Positions 51,701 to 62,851 are shown, numbered from the stretch's first letter. The stretch is DNA of 64,000 bases from Antedon mediterranea (GCF_964355755.1 NC_092677.1:9384601-9448600); one strand, 5' to 3'. Notes: a model not told the origin generated them from the sequence alone. Made by a program: numbers and translations.

Positions 51701-54700
51701 TGATCTGAGTGAAGACCTCTAGCCAGTTCAGATGAGTTTTTACAAGAAATACTTACCAATCATTTTATTTCCTGAACCAAGATTAGCCTGTGTATAGTCC
51801 CACCAAAAAAATCCAATTTCATGTTCTAGTGGGGAGGGGGGGGGGGGATTATACCAGAGGATATACCATAAGTAGTTCTGTATATTATAAAACAAAGTAA
51901 TCTTTAATATTTGTTGAATCAACTTATGAAATTATTTTTCCCCAATTAACACAAACATTCATTACGATAATATGTTGCATTGGCCAATCTTAATATAATA
52001 TGATTAATTAATTATTATAATATAGAGGCCATTTGCACCAGTAAAGATAATAACTCATAATTATTAATAATGTTTCATCAATAATTCTATAATTAAAGTA
52101 TGACTAGTAACAATCAATAATGAACTGGCACATTAACATATTAAACAATGTCCCTTTAAAATCTATGTAGGGAGAGTTATTCAAAGCTGTTTAAATGACA
52201 GATTCATTATACTGTCATAGACAGACATTAATATATTAATACTATTAACGAGTGTACACATGTCCTAGTATACAAAAGGATAGGCAATGATTCCAAGCCT
52301 CTTACACTACAAGAACATTCCCACAATTGAACTCGATCATCTAATACAAAGTTATATAGTTAATAATTTTAGTATGAAGTTTTAACTTGGTACCTATTTT
52401 ATTTTACTATTTTTTCATAAAGCAAATATTTTATACAAAGATGCAAAAGATAACCCATTGCTGTTGAAACCGTTTATTATATTTATATTAATAACTGATG
52501 ATAATTGTACACCCAGACCTTTAGACATCAAACAACAATAATATTAATATCTATAAATAATTGCATATTACGGGCCGATTGGACTGTATCTGTAATCTTT
52601 TGCAAAAATAAATATTTGATTGGCTGGAAAGCAAGAACATTATGCAAATATAGTATGAATACAATGATATAATTCCAAGTAAATATTGTTTGCACTAAAT
52701 GACAAAGTGACCCTGCGATATATTATATGGTTCAGGCTTTAATGATCAGTTATTGCACATGAATCTGTGTTTATTAATAGTTTGATTCTTGCTAAGCTTA
52801 CCTGGATAAACCCACATAGGCCTTTTTCCCACCAAGCAAAGAGCAAAGGACAAAGCTTTTAGAACCTATCCCTTTGTATACACCCACATAACGGAAACAG
52901 TTTCCTATGAAATGAGCAAGTAGAGATGTTTTAACACTACAACGGTGGCCAACCCCTATTCAGAGGACATCCTATTAAGGTAACCAACCCCTATTCAGGG
53001 GACACCCTATTAAGGTGACCAACCCCTATTCAGGGGACACCCTATTAAGGTAACCAACCCCTATTCAGGGGACACCCTATTAAGGTGACCAACCCCTATT
53101 CTGGGGACACCCTATTAAGGTGACCAACCCCTATTCAGGGGACACCCTATTAAGGTGACTAACTCCTATTCAGGGGACATCCTATTAAGGTGACCAACCC
53201 CTATTCAGGGGACACCCTATTAAGGTGACCAACCCCTATTCAGGGGACACCCTATTAAGGTGACTAACTCCTATTCAGGGACATCCTATTAAGGTGACCA
53301 ACCCCTATTCAGGGGACACCCTATTAAGGTGACTAACTCCTATTCAGGGGACATCCTATTAAGGTGACCAACTGAGGACATCGTATTAGGGGACATTTTA
53401 TTGGGTCCCATCAATAGAGGTGTTACTGTATTCCAAACCAGTAGCAGCAACATGCCCATAGATGGTACAATAAAATCCTACAATGAATTATTTTATCATG
53501 AATTCTCATGTGCAGTTAAACTGCCTCATCATTATGAGTTATTGGACTCAGTGAGAATAATTTATATTTAAATATTGAACATTGTTTTATGACAAAGTGA
53601 TTGAGATTTACAAGTTGAATTTTTAGAATCATGCAGCAAATTGACAGCACATGATTTTATGACTTATACAACTTGAGAGATTCATTAAAATGTCAAAACT
53701 ATAATCTTTGATAGATAACCTTTTTTTTACATTCAAGCGGACTTTAGTTTACAAAGCTTTTATCCTACTGTATTGCATACAATTTCCTGATTTAATTTTA
53801 TTAAATACACTGTATATAGTATAGTACAGTACTATATATAATATAGTAATTTTATAGTATTTTTTAATTTATTAGGTATAAGTTCTAGGTCAGTCTGAGC
53901 CATCTACAGTAATCAACATTCAGAAAACTTTTAAAATGGTGCCTAAAGTAGGCCTATTTGTTTTTATCTAATTGTAAGATTGGTTTTGAATAGGCTTTCT
54001 GTACACTATACCAACAAACTTAATAAACTTCTTTCAATACAATAAACAGTATGTCTGGTTTTCCATAAATTCTACTGTTTAGAATATGTTTTTACTAGTA
54101 TTACTGTTTTTAGGAGAGTTTTCAGTGTGTATCCAATATTGTAAGAATCGTCTGAATACATTTTATATAGTGGATTTAGCGTTTTACAATATGGTTGACT
54201 ATATGTTTTAAATTAAATTATCTTTCCATGTATGAAAAGGGTCACATGATGTCCAGCAGCCAATCCACAAAGCAGCTCTATGGATTAGTACAATGGGGTA
54301 AACCTCCTACCAAATGTTGTACAGGGTTTTTAAAGATTACAGTCTTATTCAAGAAGGGATCAATCAGTCATGACAATGCACATTTTTTTTTTTTTGGCAT
54401 TTTGATCCCCTAGTCTTTCAGCCCAGACATCGACGTGCCATGCCTCCTAGAAAGGATCCAGGCTTGCATAAATACCTTCTCTAATCTAAAGCCTCTTTGA
54501 ATGGAAAACATGATATAAAAATATCATTCTACTAATGTTTTATTATCGTCACACTTGCATTCTCAAATGTAGGAGAGTTAAATTATGATGCAGTCTGTGA
54601 ATGTACAGTATTGATAACTACAATGTGCATCAGATAGATATTTTAAGCGTTACACATTTAGATTTATTGTTCAATTTAACATTCTGAATTGTCAAAATGT

Positions 54701-57700
54701 AGATAAAATTCTGAGAGAGAATGTATTGATGAATGATTATGGTTAAAAGGATATTTTGTCCCGTTTGAATGCCTATTTCATCAATTAATCCACCCTTTAA
54801 TACCTTGATATGTGCTCATGCTTGACTAACTTAGTGCTCTGAAGCGCAACTAACATGTGCATTCATTTGGAACTAACCAGTGCACTCATCTGGAACTAAC
54901 CAGTGCACGCATAACATCTACTTATGTTTATTACCAAGTTCGGTCCTTATATGCAATTTACACATGAATTAAAGAATCTTTATTGCTCTACACTAGTATA
55001 TACCATGTATCCAACAATTGTGATAAAGGCCGTACAGTTGGGATGCGTATGCCATCTATCGGGCAATTGTGATAAAGGCAAGGTACCGTACAGTTGGGAT
55101 GAGTATGGCATCTATCGGGCAATTGTGATAAAGACAAGGTACCGTACAGTTGGGATGCGTATGGTATCTATCGGGCAATTGTGATAAAGGCAAGGTACCG
55201 TACAGTTAGGATGCGTATGGCATCTATCAGGCAATTGTGATAAAGGCAAGGTACCGTACAGTTGGGAATGCGTATGTCATCCATCCAACAATTGCAACCG
55301 TGGCAATTTATCGTTGTGATGTGTATGTCATCCATCCGATGATTTTGACCGAGATGATGTACCACTGGGATGCGGTACTGATTGATACGATTAAATTAGT
55401 TATCCTAAAAGCAATTACTGAGAGGTAATCATGGCTTAGTTTGATTACTGTGGAGTCAACTAAAAGCTTATTTGATTGCTGACTGAATAATTGGTGATAA
55501 TAATAGAAATGATTAAATAAATAATAATAGACTTTGTGTATGATGTCTTCTTGCAAACAACAAATTCATTCCTCTATACAAGTATCCTCTGTGTCCTACT
55601 GATGATTTGAATTTGTTATTTATTTTTACTGGGTAATCTTTCCCAGAGTGCCCAGTTATGATCAGTGGCTGTGTGTGTACTAGTAGTCCGGGGTACAGAG
55701 TAACCCCTTACTCGTCTTGGATTTGCCAATTTTAAAATGTAATTAATTTTTAAATTCAATTATATAAATCAAAAACATTAACAAATACTAAGGACTGTAT
55801 AGTAGCAGGCCTAGTCCAATTAATCTGAGGCTAGATTGATTACACATACTAAATTACACAAACCAGTAGTGGTGTTAGTAGTCTGAGTGCTAGCTTACCT
55901 GTATAAACCGACAATATTGTCGGTTTATACAGGTAAGCTTCGGCACGAAATAGACTAAAAAAATCGATGTAAATGGAGAATTCCCTGCAACTTCAAGTCT
56001 ACTGGGCTGAATTGCACACACTACAACTTTCTACTCCACTGAAGGTCCTTTTGTGTCGAGTGCTGCCACCAAACAGCAACAGGGGCTGGATGGACCAGTA
56101 CACCGGGGTAACCCCCTACTCTTCCGAAGAATTAATTGGGTTCTTTAAAGTGCACTCAAGCCAAATGTGTACATTAGACCTCCAGTTTTAATTTCTTATC
56201 CTAGAAGAATAAATATGGTCAAGAAATGCCTTTACATGTGTGCCAATTGTGCTATGGTTTGCGGCATCCCTGCCTTAACCGCACAGCCACTCGACTCGAC
56301 AAGATGCATTTTATTATTAAATTTTGAGGTGGGTCAGAATTAATAATACTATAGTACTGTAATATATTGTTAAAACATACCCACTTGGGTATGATAATTA
56401 TCTGATTATTGGGTTATAAAAATAAGTTTCACTAGTAATACAACAACTGTAAAGTAATAGAGTGAAAATGCATTATTAACACATAAAACCTTTTAAATTT
56501 GCAACTAAATCCTTGTGTATTTGTAGAGCAGACAAGCAGTCTATTTGTAGTGAGGTGATTTTAAGGTGTTTAAAATCACATAATAACGGTGAAATAAGCA
56601 AAACAAAGGATTGATTTATAGATTGGATTATGTAGGGTTATGGGAGGTTGGGGTGAGATTTTAGATTTATATCCGTACATGGTATTTCTTTGGTAATCCT
56701 ACAGTAGAAAAACTTATTCTTTTCACTTTACCTAGCAAACTGTGGAGTTTGTACGAGGGTTGAACACCTGACTGCTCCCTCTTAAAAGTCTGGAAATGTT
56801 TAGGGTCAGAAGGTCATCCGCAGCCAAACATTTTATTTATTTAATTGTATGTATCCATATCTTATTGTAATTCATCCATAGTGACTTCATACAGCAGTAT
56901 TTAACTTTTCTTGATTGCGAAACATTGCTGTAACATTGCAAGATTATGTGAATATTTGGTTGAATTGTGAGGAGACATTCTGGTGTTTCATCTTAGTATA
57001 ATCATGGTGTTTAATGTAAAAGGGATACCTGTGTATACAACTAGTGGGAATAGGGAGTTGGCTATATTCAACTCAGTGTAGTAGTGCATGAATTTGTTTA
57101 ACCCTATTACCAGGAAATAGTCTAGTGTTTTGATAATCATATGATGTTGCTGTTATTCTTCCAGTGCATATTATTGAGATTCATTACATTGTGTCTAATG
57201 ACTACGTACTGTAGTATAAAAGAATTACATAATCTATCTCGCTACTATTCAGTACACATACATCACATCACGCATTTAATTTCATTGATTTAATTTCACA
57301 AGCTTTATATTCTGTAATAATGGTACAGTCTATAAATCCCAATTCATGTAAAAATGATTTTATTTCTTTTAAATCTGGCATGGAAACAAATATCTTCAAA
57401 CCAGATGAACATTTTCAATCAAGTATTGGGTACTCCTTTTCTAATTCTTTCTATTAAAAAAAACTGTGAAAACACATAGTTACTGATACTAGCTTTTGAA
57501 AGCTATAGAGGTATAAATAACTCAAGAGATTAATGTTAAAATTCATGAAGAACTTTAGTAATATCATAGAATACTATAGCACCATACATGCCAACACTCC
57601 CATTTTGGTTGGGAGACTCATGTATTTTAGACTCATTGTGCTCCCAGTTTTCCACATTTTTTCCAGGAAATACAAAGATAACTGAATTATGATATATTGG

Positions 57701-60700
57701 GTTGTTCTCTGTATTCAAATATAACAAAAAGGCTTACACACAAGCATGATATTGATATCTGCAGCCTTAATTTTTGAACGGAAAGGGGATTCCCTCACAT
57801 AGCCATTACATGATACAGCTTGTAACATCCATCACAAACTGCTCTAGTTTATTTACAGTACCTCCTTTTTTTTAAGTTCATAGGTTGTCATGTATGTGTA
57901 GTACACTGTGTACAAACTGTGTCTGTAATGGCGCCCTCACACCATCGTACTTTGTTTCCACTATTATGCTATTTTCCTCTTTTCTGTAGTGTCTCTTTTC
58001 TGTCATATGCAGGATGAAACCTTAAAGTCATATTCTTACCTACTCAGGTACAGTATTAGGATAGGTTCTTGGTGTTTGATGATATGTTTACTTTTTCGTA
58101 CGTACCAGCTTGTGACGGTTTGTGTTGACTTGAATGATTCCTTTCTTTCACCGGGTGATATTTGCTTTTTTAACTAATAGAAAATACCAACTACTATAAA
58201 TATACTGTAATGCCATTGATGTTAGTTTATACAATGTCCATCAACATCAAACTCTGCTTTAAATATCTCATAGTTGATGAAATATTGCATATTGCATTCA
58301 TATTCTCACTAATAATATATTATCTCCAGCTATGGGCTGATAGCGACTTGTAGTTGTACTGTACACATTTTAAGCTCTTTTTCCAATGTCCATGGACCAA
58401 TTGCATTTTTCTTATGCTAAAAAAAATTGAAATTTGTAAAACATTTTTGTAATATCCAAAGTGAAAATTATTGAAAGTTGTCTAGCCTGGTAACTGTATT
58501 ACCGCCCTCTATTGTTCATTCAATAAGAATATAATCAGTTTTTACAGAGCTATAAGAATATAGCGCCACCGCATGTTGACAGTGTACTGTAGTTTTAACT
58601 GCACCGTAAATCTTCTAATTGTATCCCTGGGTTATTATTCTTTGATTGTTTTTTTAGGGTGGGTTACTATTAGAAATGGGGTTACTATTAGAGTAGTGGG
58701 TTAAACTATTACTAATCTTAAATTAGGCACCTGAAAATACATGTAGTATTAGTAACCCACCCCCAACTTTTCCGGTCAGCAACTCATAGCCAAATAATAA
58801 AACAGTAGAAATAAACAAATTTGGTTTAACTATACTTTATTTTATCCTCCACCACACCCGAGATCAACATGCATTATCTCCTTATTTTCAAAATACGGCT
58901 GCATCATAAGTTTTGTGACTATATGGGGGTTACTATTAGAGTAGTTTGTTAGTATTATAGATTGACTTATAAGGTGGGTTACTAATTAGAGTGTGGGTTA
59001 CTATTAGAAGATTTATGGTACCTTAAAAACAATCCAAGCAATATTTGAGGGCAGCATATCAATTATATGTCAAGATTCCAAGAGTTTGTAGCATAGTTGA
59101 GGCCTCCCTGGTTAATACCATTATATTAATTCTAACTTCAATAATTACAGTACTAATTTAATTTGTCTACTTTTCAACATTTTAAAGGCTATTAATTATT
59201 AAACTTTTGCTATTGTAAGTGGTATACATATACTAAAACCAGAGTTCATGCCAACCATTCACTCACAATGCAGACTCTCAGGAAACTTGTCCCCTCCGCA
59301 GTTTTAAATAATTAAATATGATGAAGTATGTTTGTTGTAATCAATATATCCTCTTTGAAGCCCAGGTCAGATCAACAATTGTGCATTTAAATTTTCTTTT
59401 TGTATGTTTTCAGGACCAAGCATTACCAAAACAAATAGAGGATGTTATAAAACACGGACAATTACAATATAAAACCAAAGGAAATGTTCCCGGTCCACAA
59501 GTTAAGGCCAAGCAACTACATAAACAAACGAGCATAAACAACAGATACCGAATGGTGGCCAAACACCGGGGAATTCCCATCGAACTCCAAAAAGAGAGCA
59601 TAACAGTGTCAAATACTACCGAACTTGAGGCTGCTGACAAAGCAAAGAAAAAGCCTTCTTCTTTGAGAAAGAAAATAGTGAGACGACTATCGATAAAGTC
59701 TGCCGCGAAGGATGCCCCAACGAGGACGGAAAAGTCTGGAGCGTGTTCATTGGTTGAGGAAGAAGTGCAGAGGCTGTTTAATATCTATGAAGTGGTACAA
59801 GAAAACCTAGATGATATCTTATCAAATAAACCGGTATGTAGTTTCATGTTTGGAAGAATAAGTGGTTGTTTTTCTGTAGTAGATTTTAAAAGAAAATGAT
59901 GTTGACATTTCAAAAGCTATCGGAAATTCTGTTGGAGTTTTTTTTTGTTGGAAACAATAAATTAAAATTTCATAAGCATTTATCTTTTATAATGCTTTAT
60001 AGTGCATCGGATTACCTTCCTCCTTTCAACATGCATTGTTAAAACAATTAATATATCACCCTTCTGACAGGGGGTGGTTGATGAAAGATATCGCTGTATG
60101 TTTTTATTGTGGTGAATAATAGAAGCATGGTATTTAAACATTGGTGAAAACATAATGTAGAAAGGAAGGGCTTATGGCTATCCGCTGTTTATGAGTTTAT
60201 GTATCACCTTGTGTTTCCTGTATATTCAACTATACTTTACTCTTATAAATATACAGTTAGGAAGTTTCAGAAGACCTGGAACCTAATAAATCAGGTGTTT
60301 GTTATTAATACTCCTGAATTACTTGAATGAAATGTTTAGGATGGCTATTAGGAACTTGTGATCGGGAAAATACTTTTTCCCCTTTTTCATTCGGTGACTG
60401 ATGTCAAGTATAAATAAAATTTGTTCACTGAGTCCAGCTTATAATATAGAGCCAATCCACCACTTTTTTACCACTCTTCTTTATTTGTCAGACACTTTTA
60501 TAGGCTACATCCCTGACATGCCTATTTATAGGCTACATCCCTGACATGCCTATTTATAGGCTACATCCCTGAAATGCCTATTTATAGGCTACATCCCCGA
60601 CATGCCTATTTATAGGCTACATCCCTGACATGCCTATTTATAGGCTACATCCCTGACATGCCTATTTATAGGCTACATCTCTGACATGCCTATTTATAGG

Positions 60701-62330
60701 CTACATCCCTGACATGCCTATTTATAGGCTACATCCCTGACATGCCTATTTATAGGCTACATCCCTGACATGCCTATTTATAGGCTACATCTCTGACATG
60801 CCTATTTATAGGCTACATCCCTGACATGCCTATTTTCTCCTACTTAACTAAAATTCCACAATCCTATTTATTTTGCCATTGTTTTGTAAATAAAATGTGT
60901 TTAGTTTACTGAGCCCAGCCCACAGTGCAATAAGCCAATCCACCAAACATTTATTTATTTTTTTTACCTACTTTTTTTTTTAAATTAAGAACAAATGATC
61001 TTAGTACGCCTTTTTTCCTTTAAAGCAAAATTAAATGGCAGACTTTATACCAGAGGACCAAAATGTATTAGATGAAGGCAGGGGTTCAAATCTTGGTTAT
61101 ATCGTTATTTAAGTCTTTAAGATTTCTTTTCTTCACTTCATTTGCATGGATAATTATGCTAGAAAAGTAATAGAAAGTTACTGTAATATCTAAAGCTCTG
61201 ACTACACTACCAAAATTTGTGTGAAAAGAAAATGTGATGTACCCATATTGATGTCATATTACTATATTTGGGCAAATCACACTTTTTTTGGTCAAACTAG
61301 TTTGATAGAGCTTTTAAAGTGAACTTATCTTAGAGTAAATTTATACCTCATCAGAGTAAGTTGTACCTGTGCCAATACAGTGGTAGAGTTACTTATATCT
61401 TTTATTGACCCTTTTAGGCCAAGCTCGCCTCCATAGATGACGAAGATGACGATGACGCTGTAATGTGCAACAACGTTAAAATGCTACGAGAAAAGTTAAC
61501 GATTAGTGACGGAGACACCCACCAAAACAAACCTATTGAATACGTGTACGATTTATACTATGCAGAGAGTTCGGACTTTGATTTTAATACGGAACACATT
61601 GTGTTAGGTTTAGATCCGTTAAGTGGGCAAGTGTTGATGAATGAGCAAGATGATGAGGATGTAGGATATGGCAACGATGAAGATGAAGATAGCAATGATG
61701 AGAATAATTGGAAAAACGATTATCCTGATGAAGATCCGGATTATTTCAATCAAAGTAAGGAAGCTTGGATGGAATGAAATGTGAAAAGACACTGATAATA
61801 ATTATAATAATATTTTTAAATAAATTTATATAATGTATATAATAATTTGTATTATTCAGCAAACAACAGTAGCTGATATGTCTTATATTTTGTGTACTGT
61901 TTAATAAAAATACCATTATATAAAATAGAATGCAATGATTACAGCATGGACTTAATTACAATAAGGGTATTATGTGGTATTGTCTTTTTCAAGATAGTGG
62001 TGTTCAGGGCATGATAAAAAGTAAAATTCTGACAAAGCATAATTGGGAGATCTGGAAGTACACATTTTTTATCCATTCTGTTGAATGTGACTAAAAATGA
62101 ATAAATAAGAAATTAAAGTTTGTATCATTAAAAATTTGTTTTAATTATTTTAAGGGCATACAGATATGTTTGACGAGTATCTTGATGACTACCGATACGG
62201 TGAACTTTCTAGTGACGATGAGTTTAACGAATACTCTGACAACAACCGAAGACACATCTCCAGAAGGATGAACTATAGTGATGAGGTGCAGAATGGAGCA
62301 GACAGTGATGAGCTCGAGATGTATGGCTAG
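36735..62330 (+). CDS. SLC7A6OS: Probable RNA polymerase II nuclear localization protein SLC7A6OS (Iwr1 family)
   Basis: Orthologue of yeast Iwr1, which binds assembled RNA polymerase II and directs its nuclear import. Complete, 373 residues (human 309), four exons: 36735-36923, 59414-59833, 61418-61754, 62155-62330; phases 0, 0 and 1 agree at the junctions. The start Met precedes the family N-terminus TLVRVKRKHTDDPVEALIL, with basic runs (VKRKH, CKRAKK) like the bipartite import signal. Exon 2 is basic and serine-rich. Exon 3 carries the Iwr1 signature EYVYDLYYAES and then a strongly acidic stretch (DEDVGYGNDEDEDSNDENNW, KNDYPDEDP); exon 4 continues acidic (DEYLDDY, SSDDEFNEY) and ends EMYG. 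The acceptor of exon 4 is AAG, slightly atypical. Intron 1 is about 22.5 kb and full of repeats; intron 2 contains a 28-bp minisatellite. It is divergent from OXA1L. Confidence 0.93.
37036..37536. mobile_element. Outer TTAA-bounded MITE
   Basis: Left end TTAAGCCTGTTTTCCAGTCG (continuing ACGTTGAG), right end CTCAACGTCGACTGGAAAAC (continuing GGGTTTTAA). About 26-bp inverted termini with TTAA at each edge. It starts about 110 bp inside SLC7A6OS intron 1 and contains a second element at 37074-37348. Confidence 0.8.
37074..37348. mobile_element. Inner TTAA-bounded MITE, 275 bp
   Basis: TTAAAGCCTGGTTTCCATAA (continuing AATCGCTAC) at the left and GTAGCGATTTTAATGGAAAC (continuing CAGGCTTAA) at the right. 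It is inserted in the outer element and includes an internal dyad, GCCGACAAAATCGGCAAAGT against ACTTTGCCGATTTT. No product is assigned to the open frame across it. Confidence 0.8.
37537..40340 (+). other. SLC7A6OS intron 1, plain AT-rich segment
   Basis: About 2.8 kb of AT-rich sequence without recognisable exon, structural RNA or sharp repeat boundary. Open frames are short and unlike known proteins. Confidence 0.5.
40341..40720. promoter_or_regulatory. CpG-bearing intronic segment with a ZNF143-like motif
   Basis: Richer in CG than its surroundings. GCTATAAATCCCAAAATGCA at 40431 (continuing TTGCGCG) resembles the ZNF143/Staf consensus ACTACAATTCCCAGCATGC followed by GCG. A palindromic TCGATCGATCGTG-like word follows at about 40491. 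It could be an internal or alternative promoter of SLC7A6OS or simply an inserted repeat. Confidence 0.3.
41650..44170. repeat. Degenerate tandem repeat split by an insertion
   Basis: Units of roughly 100 bp with TTTTTATACATGTCATCATTAA, ATTTCnTTTCTTTTATAATCT and AAATGCGTTTTTATCTT words occur at about 41690-42030 and resume at about 44035-44170 on the other side of a 2-kb element. Confidence 0.55.
42033..44031. mobile_element. 2.0-kb TIR element without coding capacity
   Basis: TAGGTATCCCAATGAAA at 42033 and its perfect complement TTTCATTGGGATACCTA ending at 44031: 17-bp inverted termini, the outer TA possibly being a TA target duplication. No protein-coding frame. Most likely a non-autonomous DNA transposon, class undetermined. 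Confidence 0.7.
44812..45022. mobile_element. Palindromic MITE, copy 8 (expanded)
   Basis: Complete copy with AAAGCTCTGTC and GACAGAGCTT ends, in which GATATGCCCAAATATGGTAG is tandemly repeated four times at about 22-bp spacing instead of once. Confidence 0.85.
45023..46613 (+). other. SLC7A6OS intron 1, featureless segment
   Basis: AT-rich. No gene, RNA or bounded repeat recognised. Confidence 0.45.
46614..46755. mobile_element. Palindromic MITE, copy 9 (family description)
   Basis: Family layout: AAGCTCTGTCTACACTATCA, AACTTTaTGTGACAAAAA, TGTGATGTGCCCATATATGG, ACATGATGTCATATCACTAC, CATATTTGGGCACATCACAC, TTTTTTTGTCAAACTAGTTT, GATAGTGTAGACAGAGCTTT. The two halves are inverted relatives of each other, so each copy can fold end to end. 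About 105-210 bp, non-coding; 11 copies are seen in this window. Confidence 0.85.
47265..48500. repeat. 1.2-kb CG-rich compositional island ending in poly-A
   Basis: Differs sharply from its AT-rich surroundings: many ACGTGCGC, CGCGCGTGCG and GACGTCA words. It starts near GAACTCGTCACTACGGACGA then GGTTATCCGC, and ends with an A-rich tract (48411-48442), GATCCTGACAATAATAAGGG and GGTTATCCGCC...GCGGATAACC. Shared TTATCCGC words at both ends and the A tract suggest a mobile element. No frame resembles a known protein. Confidence 0.45.
48748..49700 (-). pseudogene. Broken tyrosine recombinase of the DIRS-like element
   Basis: The N-terminal core-binding part is visible at about 49700-49513 (YDSCLKHYFNWC, LGQVGAFLHYLF). 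The frame then meets a stop and continues as GYRFAIGAITQT-type sequence. The catalytic part is at 49209-48748, with ISRWIVATIR-like TIANWIVAAIRTGYE and the HxxR box as HQVRGVATSWALFTGVPLSD, typical of DIRS/Ngaro-type recombinases. A one-base shift follows about 10 codons later, before the region where the nucleophilic Tyr would lie. Not functional. Confidence 0.75.
49785..50081 (-). pseudogene. RNase H/linker-like fragment of the DIRS-like element
   Basis: WAMDALSIPWDGLWAYAFLP followed by IIPIVL matches the block that lies between RNase H and recombinase in DIRS-type polyproteins (AVDALS-W-G-AYAFPP pattern). The upstream RT is missing. Confidence 0.6.
50154..50435 (-). pseudogene. Gag-like N-terminal frame of the DIRS-like element
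   Basis: A 93-codon frame starting MTTDQFEQYIGAPVILDAAK, just upstream of the RNase H-like fragment. Assigned as a Gag-like remnant by position in the element rather than by a diagnostic motif. Confidence 0.35.
51265..51425. mobile_element. Palindromic MITE, copy 10
   Basis: Starts TAGCTCTGTCTACACAATCA and ends TAGTGTAGACAGCTTTA. The internal CATATTTGGGCATATGAATG module is duplicated, as in copy 2. Confidence 0.85.
51426..52945 (+). other. SLC7A6OS intron 1, AT-rich with a poly-G run
   Basis: Contains repeated TATAGTCCCAC/GTCCCGG words (about 51600-51800) and a G run at about 51832-51847. Otherwise AT-rich with no gene recognised. The end (52900-52945) is the left part of the 'ggggacacc' repeat. 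Confidence 0.4.
52946..53402. repeat. 35-bp minisatellite in the 'ggggacacc' repeat
   Basis: About 12 copies of GGTGACCAACCCCTATTCAG plus GGGACACCCTATTAA, period exactly 35 (for example 52982 to 53017). It closes with GGGACATTTTATTGGGTCCC and AGAGGTGTTACTGTA. The left flank (CCTATGAAATGAGCAAG, TTTTAACACTACAA) is the same dispersed repeat as at 24.6 kb. Confidence 0.9.
53403..55002 (+). other. SLC7A6OS intron 1, featureless segment
   Basis: AT-rich intronic sequence. No supported feature. Confidence 0.45.
55003..55345. repeat. 56-bp minisatellite
   Basis: GTACAGTTGGGATG recurs at 55032, 55088, 55144, 55200 and 55256. The unit also contains CATCTATCGGGCAATTGTGA and AAGGCAAGGTACC. Two degenerate partial units follow. 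Confidence 0.9.
55867..55965. repeat. Palindromic site matching both flanks of the DIRS-like insertion
   Basis: GTAGTGGTGTTAGTAGTCTG, GTGCTAGCTTACCTGTATAA, then CCGACAATATTGTCGG, TTTATACAGGTAAGCTTC and GGCACGAAATAGACT. The left half matches 48614-48667 outside the DIRS-like element and the right half matches 50844-50883, with nothing between. See the finding on the unoccupied site. Confidence 0.8.
56075..56300 (-). mobile_element. Dispersed SINE-like repeat, copy C
   Basis: The most complete of three copies. Its right end on the minus strand reads GAGTCGAGTGGCTGTGCGGT then TAAGGCAGGGATGCC, a tRNA-like A-box region, so the repeat is probably a tRNA-derived SINE read on the minus strand. The remainder matches 4561-4715 and 9151-9345. 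Confidence 0.6.
56301..58602 (+). other. SLC7A6OS intron 1, featureless segment
   Basis: No gene or bounded repeat recognised; short open frames only. Confidence 0.45.
58603..59020. mobile_element. MITE-like inverted-end element
   Basis: Left ACCGTAAATCTTCTAATTGT and right (inverted) ACCATAAATCTTCTAATAGT. GGGTTACTATTAGA words are repeated inside, in both orientations. About 420 bp, non-coding. Confidence 0.6.
60501..60834. repeat. 28-bp minisatellite in SLC7A6OS intron 2
   Basis: Twelve copies of TAGGCTACATCCCTGACATG plus CCTATTTA, period exactly 28, nearly identical, implying recent expansion. Confidence 0.95.
61191..61316. mobile_element. Palindromic MITE, copy 11
   Basis: In SLC7A6OS intron 2, about 100 bp from exon 61418. 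Starts TAAAGCTCTGACTACACTAC; the right end is shortened (AGTTTGATAGAGCTTTTAA). Confidence 0.8.
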
Positions 62331-62851
62331 GCCAGAAAGAGAAGCAAGAAACCTATTGTGTGCTTATGTACTACTAGGTAGGATCAGGAATATAGTGCCA
62401 AAGTTAGGGTGAAAAGATCTTACTAGCACTAGCCTAGCAAATACAGTATAACCTAGGTTAGGAAGTTTAAAAGGTAGGTGAATTTAAACCTTTAAAAGGT
62501 TTTTGAAGGAAATTTAGGCTGGCTCACTCTGCTTGACCCAGCACAACTATGTCCATGAGTATTTAGGGCATAAAGAGATCTAACAATTGACCTGGATTCA
62601 TGAAATTTAGCCTGTGGGCTGGAAGTAAAATTTCCTCTCACATTTTTATTAATGTCGTCGGATAACAATTTTTCCCACTACACAATAAGTGTTCTGAATA
62701 ATAAAGTGAGTACTAACTGTACATGTGAAGGTTGAATAGAATAGAAGCAATAAGCTTGCCTGGAAATTCTATAGTACAACCTATAAAACATTTGCTTCTG
62801 ATAAATCTTTGAATCTGATTCGTAATATTTAACCAATTTTTGGGAAATAAA
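62331..62851 (+). terminator. SLC7A6OS 3' UTR with candidate polyadenylation signals
   Basis: AATAAA occurs at 62700 and 62846, about 370 and 515 bp after the stop codon. Site choice is not determinable here. Confidence 0.4.
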
